This document shows, one piece after another, positions 55,958 to 63,896 of a stretch of DNA of 64,000 nt. This DNA is from Macrococcus equipercicus (lineage in GTDB: Bacteria; Bacillota; Bacilli; Staphylococcales; Staphylococcaceae), in NCBI RefSeq assembly GCF_004359525.2, contig NZ_SCWC02000002.1:1-64000 (forward strand). Direction: 5' to 3'. The notes beneath the pieces were generated by a model. It saw nothing but the letters and a program-made list of their open reading frames with translations. It had not been told where the DNA came from and made no database searches. Each line of letters begins with the position of its first letter. Position 1 is the stretch's first letter. Position numbers and translations under genes: made by a program.

Positions 55958-56608
55958 TTAATATTTTAGTTTTTTATTTAAATATATTGAATATAAGAAC
56001 GGAACAATAAACCCTGATATAGCAATAAATAATAAATATTTAGACAGTGCAGGATTAAAGATTCCTGCTAATAACAATACAAATCCTATTACTAAATTAA
56101 TCGTTGAGGCTGCCTGATGTGTCTTTCTCCAGATTGTTTTATTATTTACTGTCCATGGCGCTTTGATACCGATAGGAGAGTTGAATGGTATCTTCTGAAA
56201 GTAATTACCAATTACAACAAATAGGAATCCTCCCACCAATAAAACGAATCGGTTCGGCTCTAGAGTATGGCCCATGGCATTCAGAACGACGACCACAATC
56301 GCAATAAATACCAGAAAGATTACTGTATTCACTATAAAACTATAGACTCTTTCATAAGCATCTTTTCTATCGATATCCATACTCTTAACTTTAGGCTTAT
56401 AAAGCATAATAGCGTAAATCAATACCATAGTTAATACTGTAAATAAAGAAGCAATATATTTGTTTGTAGTCCAAATAACTACTCCATCATCTTCTACTTG
56501 CATGGGTATAGAATCAGGTAATGAAGGTATCATATAGATCCAGAATATAATACTGCATAAAATGATAATCAGCGATAGTTTTGTTCTTTTAAACAATGTC
56601 TTGCTCAT
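55958..56608 (-). CDS. SdpI-family (DUF1648) membrane protein, copy 2
   Basis: A 216-residue paralogue of the protein at 449-1093 with the same hydrophobic segments and motifs (IPSLPDSIPMQVEDDG near 27-42, IPFNSPIGIKAPW near 142-154). It lies 9 bases downstream of the second ArsR gene on the minus strand. The two copies differ at many positions, most in the last third. By family it is a membrane partner of the ArsR regulator and may give immunity to an antimicrobial peptide. Confidence 0.8.
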   Translation of the reverse strand: MSKTLFKRTKLSLIIILCSIIFWIYMIPSLPDSIPMQVEDDGVVIWTTNKYIASLFTVLTMVLIYAIMLYKPKVKSMDIDRKDAYERVYSFIVNTVIFLVFIAIVVVVLNAMGHTLEPNRFVLLVGGFLFVVIGNYFQKIPFNSPIGIKAPWTVNNKTIWRKTHQAASTINLVIGFVLLLAGIFNPALSKYLLFIAISGFIVPFLYSIYLNKKLKY

Positions 56609-56617
56609 ATTTAATCC

Positions 56618-56878
56618 CTACTTTTCTTTGAATTTTAAAAACCAATGCATGATTTCTTCAAATACTGATATGTTAATACTGTAGTAAATATACTGACCTT
56701 CTTTTCTGGAGTAGACAAGACTTGCATGACTCAATATCTTGAGATGCTGAGAGATACTTGACTTACTGGTATCAAAATACTCAGATATCTCACCTGCCGT
56801 CATTTCTTCATATTCCTGTAATAAATCCAATATTTTTCTTCTGTTTGAATCTGATAGGGCTTTAAACAGATCTTTCAC
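56618..56878 (-). CDS. ArsR-family transcriptional repressor (SdpR-like), copy 2
   Basis: An 86-residue winged-helix protein, 70 of 86 residues identical to copy 1; the recognition region is SKSSISQHLKILSHASLV. It too starts with GTG (56878), here after AGGAGGAG. No metal-binding cysteines. The differences cluster at residues 23-41 around the recognition region, so the two repressors may have diverged slightly in DNA preference, though their operators are almost the same. Confidence 0.85.
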   Translation of the reverse strand: MKDLFKALSDSNRRKILDLLQEYEEMTAGEISEYFDTSKSSISQHLKILSHASLVYSRKEGQYIYYSINISVFEEIMHWFLKFKEK

Positions 56879-56896
56879 ATACTCCTCCTATATTTA

Positions 56897-56946
56897 AGTA
56901 TTTAAGTGATTACTTAAATACTATCATTAATTAGATTTTATTTCAA
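56897..56946 (-). promoter_or_regulatory. Promoter and operator of the second ArsR/SdpI pair
   Basis: On the minus strand TTGAAA (56941-56946), 17 bases and TAGTAT (56918-56923). A perfect palindrome, AGTATTTAAGT-N4-ACTTAAATACT (56897-56922), covers the -10 box exactly as at 135-160. Confidence 0.75.
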
Positions 56947-57063
56947 TATTAGGTTAAATTTTCCGATAAAGTAATTGATGTAAAAGGTTGATTGTATTGG
57001 AGTAAGAAATCTTTATTTGGTTAATGCATTCGTATATTATCTATATAACACTAGAAAATAGTA

Positions 57064-57102
57064 TAAAGATGCTGCAGAAAATGATATTCTGAAGCATCTT
57101 TA
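57064..57102. terminator. Hairpin between the second ArsR gene and the first IS
   Basis: A 16-base stem (57064-57079 with 57087-57102) with one mismatch and a 7-base loop; T-rich on the right. The gene it once ended is not visible. Confidence 0.55.
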
Positions 57103-57166
57103 TTTTAAATGTTTATAAACGTCAAGTTTAATATGTACAGTTTTGCCTAAATAACGATGTACAATT

Positions 57167-57928
57167 TTATTCCTTCTCCGAAGGGAAATGATTTTTTAAT
57201 CTATAAGATTGTCCAACGATTGAAACTATAGTGGCGTGATGAAGGATACGATCTAGAATCGCATTGGCTATTTTAGTATCCAGGAATACTTCATCCCATG
57301 CCTTGAAATTGACGTTAGTCGTCAGTATGGTGCTTTTCTTTTCATAACGACGGTCAATGAGCTGGAAAAATAGTTTTGCGTCTTCGACGTCTATCGGCAG
57401 ATAGCCTATTTCATCGATGATCAGGAGCTTGTATTTGGTATAATGTTTCAGTCTTGACTCAAGCCTACTTTCATTCCGTGCTTTCCGTAGATTTTCAATA
57501 AGTTGATGACATTTAATGAAGTAGGTGCTGTTTCGTTTCTTAGCTGCTGCTATTCCAATGGAAGTAGCCAGATGCGTCTTTCCGACGCCACTGGGTCCCA
57601 GAAAGACAATGTTCTCCTGGTTCTCTATAAATCTCAGGGACATGAAATCCATCATCTGCTGCTGATTAATACTAGGCTGGAAATCGAAATCAAAACTGTT
57701 CATCTCTTTCAGGAAAGGAAAGCCGGCGACTTTGACCATGGACTGAATCATGTTCTTCTCCCTGACATCAATCTCATAATTTGTCAGCCTGATGAGACAG
57801 TCGATGAAGGTGACTTCATTATTGATACTGAAGTCGATGACTTCATCCAGGTGTAAGCTCATCTGTTTCATTTTTAGATAGTCAAGGTTACTGATGAGCT
57901 GTCTATAGTTCGAAGTTGATTCCATCAT
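57167..57928 (-). CDS. istB: IstB, IS21 ATPase helper (element A)
   Basis: A 253-residue AAA+ ATPase that helps the IstA transposase in target selection. Walker A GPSGVGKTHLATSIG (about 105-119), Walker B LLIIDEIGYLPI, and arginine-containing ILDRILHHA near the end. Overlaps the istA stop by 4 bases. Complete. Confidence 0.93.
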   Translation of the reverse strand: MMESTSNYRQLISNLDYLKMKQMSLHLDEVIDFSINNEVTFIDCLIRLTNYEIDVREKNMIQSMVKVAGFPFLKEMNSFDFDFQPSINQQQMMDFMSLRFIENQENIVFLGPSGVGKTHLATSIGIAAAKKRNSTYFIKCHQLIENLRKARNESRLESRLKHYTKYKLLIIDEIGYLPIDVEDAKLFFQLIDRRYEKKSTILTTNVNFKAWDEVFLDTKIANAILDRILHHATIVSIVGQSYRLKNHFPSEKE

Positions 57929-59211
57929 TCATACATCTCTCCGATCGCTTTGAGATTCGCCCTTGCTAAATCGTCGATTTCTGGATAATACGGGGATGAC
58001 ATCTTCAGTGACTCAATGTAGTGTTCTTCTTTATAGTTGAGCCTGGACTTGCTCAGGGTATGGCAGGCAATGAGTTTCATGCTATAATAAATATGGATTT
58101 GGTTATTGAACACCTGTAGCTGGACACTCTTCCTTATGTATTCGGATGGGACCGAATATTGATTGCCCTTATAGGTGATCATACTGGAGGAGTTAACTTT
58201 TACAGTCTGTCCAATAATTCTATAGGAGTCTCTTACTTTGTCAGTGGGTAGCTGGAGTAAGTGGCTCTTTTCTTTTTCCAGTTCAAGAATAGGAATTTTA
58301 CCCGTACCCTGGTGTAACTGATAGTTGACTCTTTGGTTAAGCCTTGAGATAAATGCATAGAGTTCCGGCAGATCAAACTGTCCCTGGTAAGCATGGATTT
58401 CATCGAGTAACTTCATGGTGGTCTCTACCTTGCCTTTCGTTCTAGGTCTTCCCGCGATACATGGTCTGACTTTTATCCCCATATCACTCGCATACTGTTC
58501 AAATCGGGCATTTACTTTTCCCTTGCTGAATTCAGTGCGTGGCTGTTCCATCACCGTCTTCATATTATCAGTGAGAAGTTCCTTCGGAACACCACCGATC
58601 ATCTCAAAAGATTCAGTCAGGAAGGCTTTAAGTACCTCCTGTGATTTCGTTGTGGAGATATTGAATATACGGAATCTTGAATGGGATAGTATCAGCACAG
58701 CGATATGGATCTCAATGATATTTCCATCTTTCAGATGAAACTTGATGTTCTCTTTCCAGTCAAGCTGGGCCTGAGCGCCAGGCGAAGTCTCGTAACGGGG
58801 CGCTCCTTTAGGAGCTTTGATTCTAGACCCCTGTTCAAAATAATCATTAAATTCTTTATGTCTCGAGATATAACTTCTGAAAAGAGACTGGGAACAGTTC
58901 AGTCCATGATTATCCTTCAGATATTGCCACAATACGCGTCTGTAGTAAAAAGTCTGTTGACTATCATCTGATAGTAGCTGACTGATTAGATCATAGTACT
59001 TATCAATCTTAGAGACTCTTCTCCTAGAAATTGATGGCGTGAATCCGTTCAGGTACTTATTTATAGTTCGTCTATCTTTTCCTAGCTCTCTTGCCAGCTT
59101 ACTCTTATTAATTTTCATTTTTCCACTCTCCATTATATCCTTCAGTTTGGATAAGTCTGAAAGACTTGTGATCTTAAATTCCGTATCTAAATTAACTGTG
59201 TAATTCATCAT
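57925..59211 (-). CDS. istA: IstA transposase of IS21 family (element A)
   Basis: A 428-residue DDE transposase: N-terminal HTH (NKSKLARELGKDRRTINKYL, about 34-53), catalytic domain with the first Asp in AQLDWKENI, the second in LLTDNMKTV and Glu in KGKVETTMKLL, and a C-terminal domain. GAGGTG before the start ATG at 59211. Complete and apparently intact. Confidence 0.93.
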   Translation of the reverse strand: MMNYTVNLDTEFKITSLSDLSKLKDIMESGKMKINKSKLARELGKDRRTINKYLNGFTPSISRRRVSKIDKYYDLISQLLSDDSQQTFYYRRVLWQYLKDNHGLNCSQSLFRSYISRHKEFNDYFEQGSRIKAPKGAPRYETSPGAQAQLDWKENIKFHLKDGNIIEIHIAVLILSHSRFRIFNISTTKSQEVLKAFLTESFEMIGGVPKELLTDNMKTVMEQPRTEFSKGKVNARFEQYASDMGIKVRPCIAGRPRTKGKVETTMKLLDEIHAYQGQFDLPELYAFISRLNQRVNYQLHQGTGKIPILELEKEKSHLLQLPTDKVRDSYRIIGQTVKVNSSSMITYKGNQYSVPSEYIRKSVQLQVFNNQIHIYYSMKLIACHTLSKSRLNYKEEHYIESLKMSSPYYPEIDDLARANLKAIGEMYE

Positions 59212-59380
59212 TTCACCTCTATGAAATTATGAAAAATCCAGTCAAATTTGTACATACTTATTTAAGCGAGAGTGTACATATTTAAACTAGCATTTATAAA
59301 ATGTTGAATGAAATACCAAAATAGTGATAAAAGTTTTGAGAATATCTATTGTAAATTTATAGTATTTGTTAGTAATGGTG

Positions 59381-59425
59381 TTAAAATCCTCAATAATAAC
59401 GTTTTAAAAATCCCCAAAATTAACG
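59381..59425 (+). repeat. Left-end tandem repeats of IS element B
   Basis: Two copies of a 21-22 base unit, TTAAAATCCTC... and TTAAAAATCCCC..., both ending in AACG (59381-59401, 59404-59425). Transposase binding repeats of IS21 type. Confidence 0.7.
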
Positions 59426-59468
59426 GATAATCTATATCAATTGATGTAGATTGGAAGTGATTTTGAAG

Positions 59469-60734
59469 ATGACGTTATTAATGGAGGATTTTTTTATGAT
59501 TAGGGAGTTAAGAAATAAAGGCTGGACAGTGACAGCCATTTCAAAGGAAACGGGATTTGATCGTAAGACGATATCCAGGTATCTAAACAATGGGGCTGCA
59601 CCTACGGTGACCCGACGAAAATCAAAAGGAAGTAAACTTGACCCCTACAAGGGATATCTAGAGAAGAGAATCAGCGAAGGAACCACCAACTGTAATGTGC
59701 TCATCGAAGAAATCAGAGCACTTGGCTATGACGGAAAGACAACAATACTCAGAGATTTTGTCAGACCTCTGAGAGCGAAAAAAGGTGCCCAGGGTACGGT
59801 CAGATATGAAACAGTACCAGGAAGACAGGCTCAAGTTGACTGGGCTGTCAATGTGGGAACATGCATCGTAGATGGCAGTAGACAGACAATCCACGCATTT
59901 ATCATGGTAATGAGTTACTCCCGTAAAAGATACATTGAATTTACTGCCGATATGACACAGGAAACACTGATGAAGTGTCATATGAATGCATTCAGCTATT
60001 TCAACGGAGTGCCTGAACAGATTCTCTATGACAATATGAAGACTGTTGTCACCAGACATAGTGTCAAACAGATCAGATTCAACAAGAAGTTTGAGGATTT
60101 CCTTAATTATTATGAAGTGTGTCCCAAGGCCTGTAAACCATACAGAGCCCAGACTAAAGGTAAGGTTGAAAGAGCCGTCTCCTATTTAAGATCAAATTTT
60201 CTTCAGCGAAAAAATCTGTCTGATAATCTGGCAGAGCTGAATCAGGAAGTAATCGGCTGGCTGGACCGTATGGTCTATATCAAAGTCAATCAGACCACTC
60301 AGAAGAGTCCCAATGAAATGTTTGAAGCTGAACACAAGGCACTTAGAAAATGGAGCGTCAGACCACTCTACCGTACGGAACCATGGGAACAAAGAACAGT
60401 CTCAAAGGACTGTTTCATCTCTTTCCGTGGCAGTCTTTACTCAGTTCCCCATCGATTCGTAGGTGCACAGCTTAAACTCAGATTTAGGGATGGGCTCCTT
60501 GAAGTTTTCGACGGCATTGAATGTGTCGCAGTGCACAAAGTAAACGCCGGCCATAAGCTGATGATAATGGAAGATCATCATTACCAGGGACTCCCGGGAA
60601 CAAAAAAAGAACAGTCTCACCATCGCTCCGCTGGTTTGCCGACCCTGGAGCTGGAAGAGACTATTCCTGTCCCGGAAGTAGAAAATCGCCCACTGTCTTC
60701 GTATATCCAATATGAGGAGGAGTACAGTCGATGA
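59469..60734 (+). CDS. istA: IstA transposase of IS21 family (element B)
   Basis: A 421-residue DDE transposase: HTH region AISKETGFDRKTISRYLNNG (about 22-41), first Asp in AQVDWAVNV, second in LYDNMKTVV, Glu in TKGKVERAVSYLR. Start ATG 59469 (MTLLMEDFF) has GGAAGTGA 8 bases upstream; ATG 59496 after GGAGG is an alternative. It overlaps istB by 4 bases. Differs strongly from the IstA of element A. Confidence 0.92.
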   Translation: MTLLMEDFFMIRELRNKGWTVTAISKETGFDRKTISRYLNNGAAPTVTRRKSKGSKLDPYKGYLEKRISEGTTNCNVLIEEIRALGYDGKTTILRDFVRPLRAKKGAQGTVRYETVPGRQAQVDWAVNVGTCIVDGSRQTIHAFIMVMSYSRKRYIEFTADMTQETLMKCHMNAFSYFNGVPEQILYDNMKTVVTRHSVKQIRFNKKFEDFLNYYEVCPKACKPYRAQTKGKVERAVSYLRSNFLQRKNLSDNLAELNQEVIGWLDRMVYIKVNQTTQKSPNEMFEAEHKALRKWSVRPLYRTEPWEQRTVSKDCFISFRGSLYSVPHRFVGAQLKLRFRDGLLEVFDGIECVAVHKVNAGHKLMIMEDHHYQGLPGTKKEQSHHRSAGLPTLELEETIPVPEVENRPLSSYIQYEEEYSR

Positions 60735-61486
60735 ATCAACAGCTGGAATACCGCCTTAAATCCCTCGGACTTGAATACACAGCTCTACACATTGATCATC
60801 TGGTGGAGGATGCTTCCAGAGATAATATATCATATTTAGATTTTCTAATAAATCTGGTTAATGAGGAATGGGAGCAGCGAGAAAAGCAGCTGCTTGAAAA
60901 ACGTATTCATACAGCACGTTTTCCTTTCAGTAAAAGTATCAGTGATTTCGATTTTGAATTTCAACCAAGCGTCAATGAGAAACGAGTGAAGGAAACACTG
61001 ACATGCCGGTTTATTAAAAATGGGGAGAACAGAATACTGCTGGGTCCGCCTGGAGTCGGAAAAACACATCTGGCGATCAGTTTTGGTATGGAGGCACTGG
61101 TCAAAGGGTACACTGTCAAATTTATAACGGCTGACGAATTCGTCAATGAATGCCGTAAGGCATCAGCAAAGGAAACATTACATTATTTCATCAATCGAAT
61201 GAGTAAGCCGGATATACTCATCGTTGATGAGCTGGGTTATTTCCCCTTCGACGAACTGACTGCCAATGTGTTCTTTCAGATTGTATCTAAACGATATGAA
61301 CGTGGCGCCATGATACTCACGTCAAATAAATCCTATGTTGAATGGGGGAAAGTATTTGGCGATGATGTACTGGCAACAGCTATTCTTGACCGCCTGCTTC
61401 ATCATTCAGTCACATTCAACATCAAGGGGCAATCTTTCAGAATGAAAGAGAAGAAACAGGCGGGTATTATCCCGGTTCAACTTTAA
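60731..61486 (+). CDS. istB: IstB, IS21 ATPase helper (element B)
   Basis: A 251-residue AAA+ ATPase with Walker A GPPGVGKTHLAISFG (about 104-118), Walker B ILIVDELGYFPF and AILDRLLHHSV near the end. Complete; GAGGAGG lies upstream of its ATG inside istA. Confidence 0.93.
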   Translation: MNQQLEYRLKSLGLEYTALHIDHLVEDASRDNISYLDFLINLVNEEWEQREKQLLEKRIHTARFPFSKSISDFDFEFQPSVNEKRVKETLTCRFIKNGENRILLGPPGVGKTHLAISFGMEALVKGYTVKFITADEFVNECRKASAKETLHYFINRMSKPDILIVDELGYFPFDELTANVFFQIVSKRYERGAMILTSNKSYVEWGKVFGDDVLATAILDRLLHHSVTFNIKGQSFRMKEKKQAGIIPVQL

Positions 61487-61539
61487 CAATAAATGAGGAA
61501 TTTTATTCCGTTGTTTTTGAGGATTTTTAAGGCGTTATT

Positions 61540-61561
61540 GACAAACCTACTTTGGTTTGTC
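61540..61561. repeat. Short inverted repeat at the right edge of IS element B
   Basis: GACAAACC and GGTTTGTC (61540-61547 and 61554-61561) around TACTTT. The last four bases of the IS form part of the left arm, and GGTTTGTCTAT also occurs at 3981-3991. Confidence 0.5.
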
Positions 61562-61579
61562 TATCTACAAGTCCATAGG

Positions 61580-61608
61580 TTGATAATAATAATTTAAAAG
61601 GTTAGAAT
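61580..61608 (+). promoter_or_regulatory. Promoter directed at the shared terminator (possible antisense RNA)
   Basis: TTGATA (61580-61585), 17-base spacer and TAGAAT (61603-61608). The transcript would start near 61615 and reach the hairpin at 61641-61674 after about 60 bases without any coding frame, the size of Fst/par antitoxin RNAs. Confidence 0.5.
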
Positions 61609-61640
61609 GTTTTTAAGGAAATTTCAAGAATAGATTCACC

Positions 61641-61680
61641 AAAACCCATTTCTGGTAGGACAGAAATGGGTTTTTTAGTC
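61641..61680. terminator. Bidirectional terminator
   Basis: A perfect 13-base stem (61641-61653 with 61662-61674) with 8-base loop, A4 on the left and T6 on the right. It lies between the possible antisense promoter and the small minus-strand reading frame. Confidence 0.85.
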
Positions 61681-61691
61681 GGCTTTGTCAC

Positions 61692-61787
61692 CTACTTATT
61701 TTGCTTATCCTTATTATTTAGCCAGTAAGTAAAGTAACCAACTGTGCAAATAATGATGAATAGGAGAACTACAATTGAGCGAAACAA
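61692..61787 (-). CDS. Possible Fst/PepA1-like small toxic peptide
   Basis: A 31-codon frame, MFRSIVVLLFIIICTVGYFT then YWLNNKDKQNK, with one hydrophobic helix followed by FTYWLN and a charged tail, the arrangement of Fst-family type I toxins. It ends 18 bases before a shared terminator, with a convergent promoter on the other side, as in par loci. The start would be TTG and no good ribosome site is seen, so it may be decayed or wrongly bounded. Confidence 0.4.
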   Translation of the reverse strand: MFRSIVVLLFIIICTVGYFTYWLNNKDKQNK

Positions 61788-61868
61788 TTCAGTCTTACAA
61801 TTAAACAAACAGTTTTAGATGCTAGCTTCTGAATTGTTATTTTATTAAAGATAAGGTCCCAATTGTTC

Positions 61869-62459
61869 TTAATTTAAATTAGCCTCAGCTTCCTTTTTCA
61901 ATTTATAGAATTTGTAATAGCTGTTTGAAAAGAAGAAGATGAGTATAATCAATAAAATTGGAAATGATATTCTCATTAAGGCGAAAGGTAGTTCAAATAG
62001 AAATGCCTTCCAGAACCATTCTCTAGGCATCTCCCAGAGCCCGGGCGTTAAGAATATTTTATTTAAATGAGGTGCACCTAAGTAAAAATAGAATAGGAAA
62101 AGGAGTGCCATCATACCTGTATAGTTCATCATTCTCTTACAGTATTGGACTCTGGAGAAGCTATCAGAGTTTAGTTCATCGTTTCCTGAGCGGATGCGCT
62201 GCCAGATATGTATGCCTGTCAATCTGCTGCCGCTCACTAATTCCCATCCCATGTCTTCGTGAAGAATCAGATACTCGTTATAGTCCTTCGCTGAAAAATG
62301 ATCCCGATAATCCAATCTGATCACAAAATCTTCTTTTGTCTTCTGAAAAGTATATTTATCAAGAGTGGATTTTTTAGTCAGAAAATAACCTTGGGCCAAA
62401 ATATGATTCAGCCATTCTTCCTGCTTCATAGGATCAAGAAACCATTTCGTAACCTTCAT
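61869..62459 (-). CDS. DUF2812-type membrane protein
   Basis: A 196-residue protein: a cytoplasmic N-terminal domain (about 1-105, KVTKWFLDPMKQEEWLNHIL, with LILHEDMGWELV near 64-75) and two hydrophobic segments (about 113-128 and 163-180). DUF2812 proteins are regularly encoded after a PadR regulator, as here (2 bases after it). They are suspected membrane-stress or antimicrobial-response partners; the function is unknown. Confidence 0.75.
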   Translation of the reverse strand: MKVTKWFLDPMKQEEWLNHILAQGYFLTKKSTLDKYTFQKTKEDFVIRLDYRDHFSAKDYNEYLILHEDMGWELVSGSRLTGIHIWQRIRSGNDELNSDSFSRVQYCKRMMNYTGMMALLFLFYFYLGAPHLNKIFLTPGLWEMPREWFWKAFLFELPFALMRISFPILLIILIFFFSNSYYKFYKLKKEAEANLN

Positions 62460-62461
62460 TA

Positions 62462-62764
62462 TTAATCCTCCATTTCATACAGAGATAAAATATGATTTAA
62501 TCGTTTTTTCTCATGTTCTAAAACTTCCAATCCTTCGTGAGTAATATGATAGATTTTACGTCTATCCATGATATCAACTTGTTTAATCCAGTGATGTTTT
62601 GATAAATTGTCCAATGCTCCATAAAGAGTACCAGGGGCCAGTATCACGGTCATATCACTCATCTCCTGAACTTCCTGCATAATAGCATAGCCATGTTTCG
62701 GTGTACGTAACGCAAGTAATATATAGTGCATGGTTTCAGATAACGGTAAAAGTTTATGCTTCAT
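62462..62764 (-). CDS. PadR-family transcriptional regulator
   Basis: A 100-residue regulator of the small PadR (s2) type: winged helix with MHYILLALRTPKHGYAIMQE (about 12-31), TVILAPGTLYGALDNLSKHH (about 39-58) and YHITHEGLEVLEHEK, and a short C-terminal dimer helix. AGGAGAA precedes the start at 62764. It forms an operon with the DUF2812 gene and probably represses it through the inverted repeat upstream. Confidence 0.88.
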   Translation of the reverse strand: MKHKLLPLSETMHYILLALRTPKHGYAIMQEVQEMSDMTVILAPGTLYGALDNLSKHHWIKQVDIMDRRKIYHITHEGLEVLEHEKKRLNHILSLYEMED

Positions 62765-62792
62765 AATTTCTCCTCATGCAGTTTGACTAGTT

Positions 62793-62839
62793 AGTTGAAC
62801 TTAATATAAGGATAACAGATTTCAATACTAAGTTCAACT
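62793..62839 (-). promoter_or_regulatory. Promoter and operator of the PadR operon
   Basis: Perfect 11-base arms AGTTGAACTTA (62793-62803) and TAAGTTCAACT (62829-62839), 25 bases apart. On the minus strand TTGAAC in the outer arm can be a -35 with TATCCT 17 bases on as -10, so the arms flank the promoter. Confidence 0.6.
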
Positions 62840-62993
62840 GAATAATGAATGTCTACAATGCATTTATATTTTATGGAAATATATTATGTCTCCACATAAA
62901 AAATTAGTATATCAAATAATTTTTTTGTATCTCAAATATTCATAACTTATTCAGATTTGAATTATATATTGTTATTATAAAGGAGGGATAACA

Positions 62994-63212
62994 ATGGAAA
63001 ATAATATTGGGATTGTATTTATTTTTTTAGCATTACTCAGTTTCGCAGGTGCAGTATTTGTAGTCATCATTAATATTTTCAATTTCTTTATGGAAATGAT
63101 GAATGAGGCTAAACCTAAAGGCAAACCTAATAATAAGAAATATGTCTCTGTTATTATCTTATTGTTAGGCTATGCCATATTTTATACGATTGGATTTGTT
63201 CTCATTAATTAG
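62994..63212 (+). CDS. Small membrane protein before a two-component system
   Basis: A 72-residue protein with two hydrophobic segments (about 6-30 and 49-70) and a basic loop PKGKPNNKK. AAAGGAGGG gives a strong ribosome site. The stop is directly followed by the response regulator gene, so they share an operon. It could be an accessory membrane component of the sensor; no family recognised. Confidence 0.6.
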   Translation: MENNIGIVFIFLALLSFAGAVFVVIINIFNFFMEMMNEAKPKGKPNNKKYVSVIILLLGYAIFYTIGFVLIN

Positions 63213-63230
63213 ATGAAGAAGAGGGATGAA

Positions 63231-63896
63231 ATGAAAGGATTTAGTGTACTCATTGTAGAAGATGATATGATGATTCGCAATAGTCTAAAAAGATTTCTCG
63301 AGTTTAAGGGATTCAATGTGGTGATTAATGACACAGGTGAAAATGTAATAGAACAATTAGATGATATCCATTTGATTTTAATGGATATCATGTTGCCCCA
63401 TAATAATGGATTTTCAATTACTGAAGAAATTCGTGAAAGTTATCATTTACCCATCATATTTATGTCGGCTAGAAATGACATTGATACGAAGCTGCAAGGC
63501 TTACAGACTGGAGAAGATTATATCACTAAACCCTTCAATCCTTTGGAATTAGAGGCAAGAATGAATAATCTATTAAATCAATTTTATGATGAAGATCTTA
63601 AAGATTTTCATCATCTATCTATTGATGAAGTAAATAAGTTAGTTTATGATCATCAAAATAATTTAATTACATTCACAAAAAAAGAACATGATCTGTTTTT
63701 CTATCTTTACGAGAACCAAAATAACATAGTGTCTAAAGAACAAATTATTAATTTTGTATGGTCTGAAAGTGAGATATTCGATAATATATTGAATGTTTAT
63801 ATTAAAAGAATAAGAGATAAAATTGGTGATCACGAGTATAAAATCATTAAGACTATTTATGGCATAGGATATAGGGTTATTAAAAGTGAAAAATAA
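63231..63896 (+). CDS. OmpR-family response regulator
   Basis: A 221-residue regulator: receiver domain (about 1-115) with D11-D12, phosphoacceptor D52 in LILMDIMLPHNNG and Lys in YITKPFNPLE, and a winged-helix DNA-binding domain (about 125-220, ILNVYIKRIRDKIGDH). I use ATG 63231 (MKGFSVLIVED) with GAGGGA upstream; ATG 63213 is possible. It overlaps the start of the sensor kinase. The type resembles antimicrobial-peptide-sensing regulators of staphylococci, but the target is unknown. Confidence 0.87.
   Translation: MKGFSVLIVEDDMMIRNSLKRFLEFKGFNVVINDTGENVIEQLDDIHLILMDIMLPHNNGFSITEEIRESYHLPIIFMSARNDIDTKLQGLQTGEDYITKPFNPLELEARMNNLLNQFYDEDLKDFHHLSIDEVNKLVYDHQNNLITFTKKEHDLFFYLYENQNNIVSKEQIINFVWSESEIFDNILNVYIKRIRDKIGDHEYKIIKTIYGIGYRVIKSEK

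Larger units (their letters stand above)
57134..59278 (-). mobile_element. IS21-family insertion sequence A (istA-istB)
   Basis: About 2145 bases bounded by TGTACA at 57134 and its inverted partner at 59273-59278. Each end has two TGTACA-type repeats separated by a TAAATAA stretch, the multiple terminal repeats of IS21. Similarity between the flanks extends a further 10 bases outward. No target duplication can be read. Both genes are open, so it may be active. Confidence 0.85.
59379..61543 (+). mobile_element. IS21-family insertion sequence B (istA-istB)
   Basis: About 2.16 kb in opposite orientation to element A and unrelated in its ends. The left end has two tandem repeats, TTAAAATCCTCAATAATAACG (59381-59401) and one like it at 59404-59425; the right end has inverted copies at 61508-61530 and 61487-61505, and the outer end reads TGTCAATAACG on the minus strand (61533-61543). 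The left boundary is uncertain by about 12 bases. No target duplication is seen. Confidence 0.8.

Noticed and set aside
57123..57133. Target-site duplication of IS element A
   Set aside because: The outer flanks look like an extension of the inverted repeat, not a direct duplication; no direct repeat of 4-8 bases was found for either IS.
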